From Flavobacteria bacterium BAL38 (GTDB lineage Bacteria; Bacteroidota; Bacteroidia; Flavobacteriales; Flavobacteriaceae), in the NCBI GenBank assembly GCA_000169355.1, contig AAXX01000008.1:1-64000 (forward strand): a stretch of DNA of 64,000 bases, written 5' to 3'. Below are positions 61,099-64,000 of the stretch, piece after piece. The number at the start of each line of letters is the position of its first letter. The stretch's first letter is position 1. A program made the position numbers and the translations under genes. Under the pieces are notes generated by a model. It made no database searches. It saw only the letters and a list, made by a program, of their open reading frames with translations, and was not told the origin of the DNA.

Positions 61099-61473
61099 AT
61101 GAAAAGAGTTATTGTTGATTACGCTAAATTAACAAATGAAATCTTAACCTTATTAGTTGATAAATTTCCTGATGGTTATGATGATTCGGATATTATCCGT
61201 TTTAAGAATGCAAAAAACGAAACTGTTGAAGCTGTTGAAGTTCGTACAGAAGACACTATTTATTTAGTTAAAGTAAGTACAAAATTAGCTGACAGAATTG
61301 AAAATTACGATGAAGATGATATTATTGAAGATGATGTAGTGGTAGTAGACGACAAAATTGGTGCTCTAAAAGATTTAGATATAGAAGACGACGATGATGA
61401 CGATGACGATATGTCTGACAATGCAGATAATATAGAAGATTCTGAAGATGATTCTGACGAAGACGAAGAATAA
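61099..61473 (+). CDS. Acidic flavobacterial protein of unknown function
   Basis: 124 residues. The N-terminal 70 residues form a compact alpha/beta unit (MKRVIVDYAKLTNEILTLLV, IIRFKNAKNETVEAVEVRTE). The C-terminal 50 residues are almost purely Asp/Glu (DIEDDDDDDDDMSDN, SEDDSDEDEE). Such tails suggest a nucleic-acid-mimicking or chaperone-like role, but no target is known. It has its own promoter and a strong terminator. Confidence 0.75.
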   Translation: MKRVIVDYAKLTNEILTLLVDKFPDGYDDSDIIRFKNAKNETVEAVEVRTEDTIYLVKVSTKLADRIENYDEDDIIEDDVVVVDDKIGALKDLDIEDDDDDDDDMSDNADNIEDSEDDSDEDEE

Positions 61474-61510
61474 AAAAAAAGGATTCAATTAATTTTGAAT
61501 CCTTTTTTTT
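61473..61510. terminator. Bidirectional terminator between the acidic gene and dinB
   Basis: AAAAAAAAGGATTCAA (61473-61488) pairs perfectly with TTGAATCCTTTTTTTT (61495-61510) around TTAATT. It overlaps the last codon of the dinB-like gene. Confidence 0.9.
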
Positions 61511-62018
61511 ATAAATAACGTTCTAAAATTATATTTTTATGATGTAATTCATGTCCAAGAATTATATAACCAATAGCTCTTACAGAAACACTAGCATTTG
61601 ATGCAGTTCCTAAGAGTAATAAATCTATATCTGTAAAACTAGCAAACAAACTAATTGTAGCTTCTCGTACAGTTTCGAATTCGGATAACAAACTTTCAAA
61701 TTCACTATCGTTAGCATTAGCCATACCAACATAATCATTTTCGTCAAAACCTGGTAAAGGTGTCGTATCACTTCTAGAAATCCTTAATGCTCTGTATGCA
61801 AATATTCGTTCCGCATCAATAAGATGCAATATAATATCTTTTATAGTCCACTTTCCCTCCGCATATTTGTATTCCTGTTTAAAAACAGGAATTAATTTAT
61901 AAAAATGTAATAGTTCTTCTTTTTATCTAATTAACTCTTTATTTATATTATAACCCGGAACTAACTTTATATAATTTTCATAATAAGGCGAAAACTCATT
62001 GATTTCTAAATTCTTCAT
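61509..62018 (-). pseudogene. DinB family gene interrupted by an in-frame stop
   Basis: The frame reads MKNLEINEFSPYYENYIKLV, then NINKELIR, a TAA at 61923-61925, and resumes KEELLHFYKLIPVFKQEYKY, GKWTIKDIILHLIDAER, ISRSDTTPLPGFDENDYVGM and GHELHHKNIILERYL in the same frame. This is a full DinB/YfiT-like four-helix-bundle protein of about 170 residues, with the metal His in LHLIDAER and HELHH. The stop replaces a residue that is Gln, Glu or similar in relatives, so a single substitution explains it. Members are metal-dependent thiol transferases of uncertain role. Confidence 0.8.
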
Positions 62019-62062
62019 ATACTAATAGGTATAAAAAAAGCCTCCTAAGAGACTTTAATATT

Positions 62063-62542
62063 TTACATTTCTTTAAAAATGGTATGCATCAAACGCTTTT
62101 TATCATTGATGCTCTCTTCTAAAGAAATCATAGTTTCAGTTCTGTAAACACCTTCGATGTCATCAATCATGAAGATTACTTCTTTAGCGTGTTTAGTGTC
62201 TTTAGCTCTAATTTTACAGAAAACATTAAATTTTCCTGTAGTTACATGCGCAACTGTTACAAATGGAATTTGATTAATACGCTCTAAAACAAATTTAGTT
62301 TGAGATGTATTATGTAAAAAAACTCCAACATAAGCAATAAACGAATATCCTAATTTTTCATAATCTAAAGTTAATGACGATCCTTGAATAATACCAGCAT
62401 CTTCCATTTTCTTTACTCTAACATGTACAGTTCCTGCAGAAATTAATAGTTTTTTTGCAATATCTGTAAAAGGAACTCTCGTGTTATCAATCAACATGTC
62501 CAAAATTTGATGATCTACTTCATCTAAACGAAACTTACTCAT
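62063..62542 (-). CDS. Lrp/AsnC family transcriptional regulator
   Basis: 159 residues. The N-terminal HTH reads DEVDHQILDMLIDNTRVPFT, then DIAKKLLISAGTVHVRVKKM. The C-terminal RAM ligand domain is GYSFIAYVGVFLHNTSQTKF to RTETMISLEESINDKKRL. It probably responds to an amino acid or to a metabolite from the neighbouring polyamine or peptidase genes. The start MSKFRLDEVDHQ at 62542 fits the family. Confidence 0.93.
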   Translation of the reverse strand: MSKFRLDEVDHQILDMLIDNTRVPFTDIAKKLLISAGTVHVRVKKMEDAGIIQGSSLTLDYEKLGYSFIAYVGVFLHNTSQTKFVLERINQIPFVTVAHVTTGKFNVFCKIRAKDTKHAKEVIFMIDDIEGVYRTETMISLEESINDKKRLMHTIFKEM

Positions 62543-62599
62543 AAGTGCTTATAATAATTGTTAAAATTTTATTTTTTTATCTATTTTTAAACAAATTTA

Positions 62600-63754
62600 T
62601 TAAATAATAATTAAACCATTGTCAAATTTTGTTAAATTATTAATAATAAAATCTGCATTTTCTCCTATAATTGGGAAATGCAAACAATTTGAGGAATATA
62701 AACCATTCTCACAATCGTATTCAATATGTCCTTTAAAATTTTGTAAATCATCTATTTTAGCGATTTTAGCAATAAATTTTAATTGACCATCATGCAATTC
62801 TTCATTATATTGAGCTGCAAAGTTAATTATTTTTTCTTCACTATTTTCAATAATTTTGATATTTTTATAAATAAAATCATAAAAACATTTGTTATTTTGA
62901 GAAATATTCAAATAATTCGTCAATTCTTTATCAACTATAACGTTTTCGTAATTTACTTCAAACGAACTTAAAAGTGCTATAAAAAGATAACTACGCACTA
63001 AATCTCTATCATAATCATTTTCATAATGTCCGGCCTCAAATAAAATAGTTGGTGTATTTTGAGTTGTAAAAAAATCTCCCGTACAATTTACATTATAACT
63101 ATCATCAAATCTTCCTACTTGATTTGGAAGATAACTTTGCAAAACAGCATTCATTCTATTAATAACACAAATAGCTTTTAAGCGAGTTTCATTATATTTC
63201 CTAGCATCATTAAAAGCAGGTGATAAAAACGAGACCGTAGCGGGCAATTTAAAGCCCTCAGTTCCAAAAATAGTTCTCTGATCATGTAGATTATAACAAA
63301 AGTCCGGTTGAAACTCGCTATAAACAGCATATAATAGCTGCATTTCAGGCTGTGTTCTATCGAAAGCATCTCTATTTAAATCAATTTGATTAGCATTTTC
63401 GCGTGTATACAAAAAAGCACCATCAGGATTTAACATAGGAATACATAATAAAGTATAATTATCTTTTATTTGTTTAGCAAAATCAGAATCCGAATTTAAA
63501 AAATTAAAAAAATCAAATAACCCTTTAGTAGTTGTAGATTCGTTACCATGCATCTGTGACCACATCAATATTTTAATCTTTCCAGTACCAATTTTTACTT
63601 GATGTATATTTCTACCTTGAACCGATTTCCCTATTTCAGTTATTTTAAAATCCAATTTCAATTTTTCTAAAAGAGGATGAATTATATCTAAATGAATATA
63701 TTTTCCTTTTAATAAAGGCTCTTTAAATTGAGTTGCTAATTGTAAATAATCCAT
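62600..63754 (-). CDS. M14 family zinc carboxypeptidase
   Basis: 384 residues, cytosolic by sequence. The metallocarboxypeptidase core has zinc ligands His and Glu in MWSQMHGNESTTTKGLFDFF, the third zinc ligand His in CYNLHDQRT, and the catalytic Glu in PTILFEAGHYENDYDRD. A C-terminal extension reads FKGHIEYDCENGLYSSNCLH. There is no signal peptide, unlike secreted M14 enzymes. Its ATG is preceded by an operator-like box TTTACAAATGTAAAC that overlaps its -7 element. Confidence 0.88.
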   Translation of the reverse strand: MDYLQLATQFKEPLLKGKYIHLDIIHPLLEKLKLDFKITEIGKSVQGRNIHQVKIGTGKIKILMWSQMHGNESTTTKGLFDFFNFLNSDSDFAKQIKDNYTLLCIPMLNPDGAFLYTRENANQIDLNRDAFDRTQPEMQLLYAVYSEFQPDFCYNLHDQRTIFGTEGFKLPATVSFLSPAFNDARKYNETRLKAICVINRMNAVLQSYLPNQVGRFDDSYNVNCTGDFFTTQNTPTILFEAGHYENDYDRDLVRSYLFIALLSSFEVNYENVIVDKELTNYLNISQNNKCFYDFIYKNIKIIENSEEKIINFAAQYNEELHDGQLKFIAKIAKIDDLQNFKGHIEYDCENGLYSSNCLHFPIIGENADFIINNLTKFDNGLIII

Positions 63755-63767
63755 GCTTTAAATTTGA

Positions 63768-63995
63768 TTTACAAATGTAAACAACTTTAAATTTACATTT
63801 GTAAACAAGTGAAAACAAACCTTAATTTACTTTTGTAAACATCTTATTTGTCTTTATTAGATCGTAAGAATGACTTATGTTTACAAGTTTAAATACATTG
63901 ATATAATTATATCTAAATTATAGATTATCATTTATTTAAGTTATTTATACTAAATAAATAATTTAATACTTATTTGCGTATTTACATTTGTAAAC
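63768..63995. promoter_or_regulatory. Array of TTTACATTTGTAAAC operators at the right edge
   Basis: The near-palindrome TTTACAxxTGTAAA occurs at 63768-63782 (minus orientation, TTTACAAATGTAAAC), 63792-63806, 63826-63840 (TTTACTTTTGTAAAC) and 63981-63995, with a half site TTTACA at 63880-63885. Each full copy contains the -7 box TACATTTG or TACTTTTG, so a regulator bound here would block RNA polymerase for both the M14 gene (minus) and the gene off the right end (plus). The regulator is not identified; a MerR-type factor is possible. Confidence 0.75.
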
Positions 63996-64000
63996 TTGTG

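Noticed and set aside
61923..61925. TAA in the DinB gene as recoding
   Set aside because: TAA recoding is not known in this group, and the residue is variable in relatives.
63768..63995. Operator array as a CRISPR array
   Set aside because: Spacing is irregular (24, 34 and 155 nt between starts), units are near-palindromic and overlap promoter boxes, and no cas genes are seen.
1..64000. tRNA, rRNA or tmRNA genes
   Set aside because: No cloverleaf pattern with a conserved T-loop (GTTCRA) or CCA context was seen in any gap on either strand.

Overview
The window is chromosomal DNA from a low-GC member of the Bacteroidota, most likely Flavobacteriaceae (Flavobacterium-like). The signs are strong AT-richness, genes without Shine-Dalgarno sites, several TAnnTTTG-type -7 promoter boxes, a type A T9SS sorting domain (54977-55726), a fused branched-chain E1 dehydrogenase, an aroB / proline dehydrogenase pair, and short dispersed repeats filling many intergenic gaps. 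No rRNA, tRNA, CRISPR array or prophage was seen.

Layout. 1-5000: housekeeping and membrane proteins (GldL-like motif protein, acyl-CoA thioesterase, DUF2461, YbdG-like channel, DUF3817, VTT protein). 5113-8259: a DUF294/CBS nucleotidyltransferase broken by three clustered 1-nt deletions, a DnaQ-like exonuclease and an SGNH hydrolase. 8310-19617 (minus strand): a short-chain carboxylate uptake and activation block with acetyl-CoA synthetase, a PrpE-like synthetase, a receiver-only response regulator, a transporter-fused histidine kinase, a VC_2705-type sodium symporter with its DUF4212 partner, a porin, and an InsA-like zinc-ribbon/HTH protein. Both synthetase genes carry the same 17-nt upstream element at the same distance from a -7-like box.

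19861-30905 (plus strand): an aromatic-acid catabolic cluster. A CoA ligase, a fused flavin monooxygenase/old-yellow-enzyme (salicylyl-CoA 5-hydroxylase or 2-aminobenzoyl-CoA monooxygenase family), a thioesterase, a gentisate-dioxygenase-like double cupin, a fumarylpyruvate-hydrolase-like FAH protein and a maleate-isomerase-family protein form a plausible route from an ortho-substituted benzoate to fumarate plus pyruvate. A true nitrilase, a secreted aspartic protease and a decayed REP-associated transposase with its palindromes sit inside it.

31055-43580: CbpA/CbpM, Bax inhibitor-1, a bicarbonate-type transporter, Sua5, isocitrate dehydrogenase (5' end frameshifted and flanked by a 43-bp direct repeat), a LysR regulator, a WG-repeat protein and branched-chain 2-oxoacid dehydrogenase E1. 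43791-50614: an oxygenase, a GxxExxY gene bracketed by inverted copies of a dispersed repeat, SUI1, a nucleoside phosphorylase, small enzymes, and a solute-binding-like protein next to a membrane transglutaminase. 50688-64000: a lipoprotein, ung, mutS2 without Smr, a DCC thioredoxin-like protein, a T9SS cargo, proline dehydrogenase, aroB, speA with a deoxyhypusine-synthase-like gene, an acidic protein, a DinB gene with a stop codon, an Lrp regulator, an M14 peptidase, and at the right edge an array of TTTACATTTGTAAAC operators.

Five apparent single-base deletions, all in short homopolymers, damage two otherwise well-preserved genes. Assembly error and real decay must be separated before these are called pseudogenes. 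All functions come from reading motifs and family resemblance; no database search was run.
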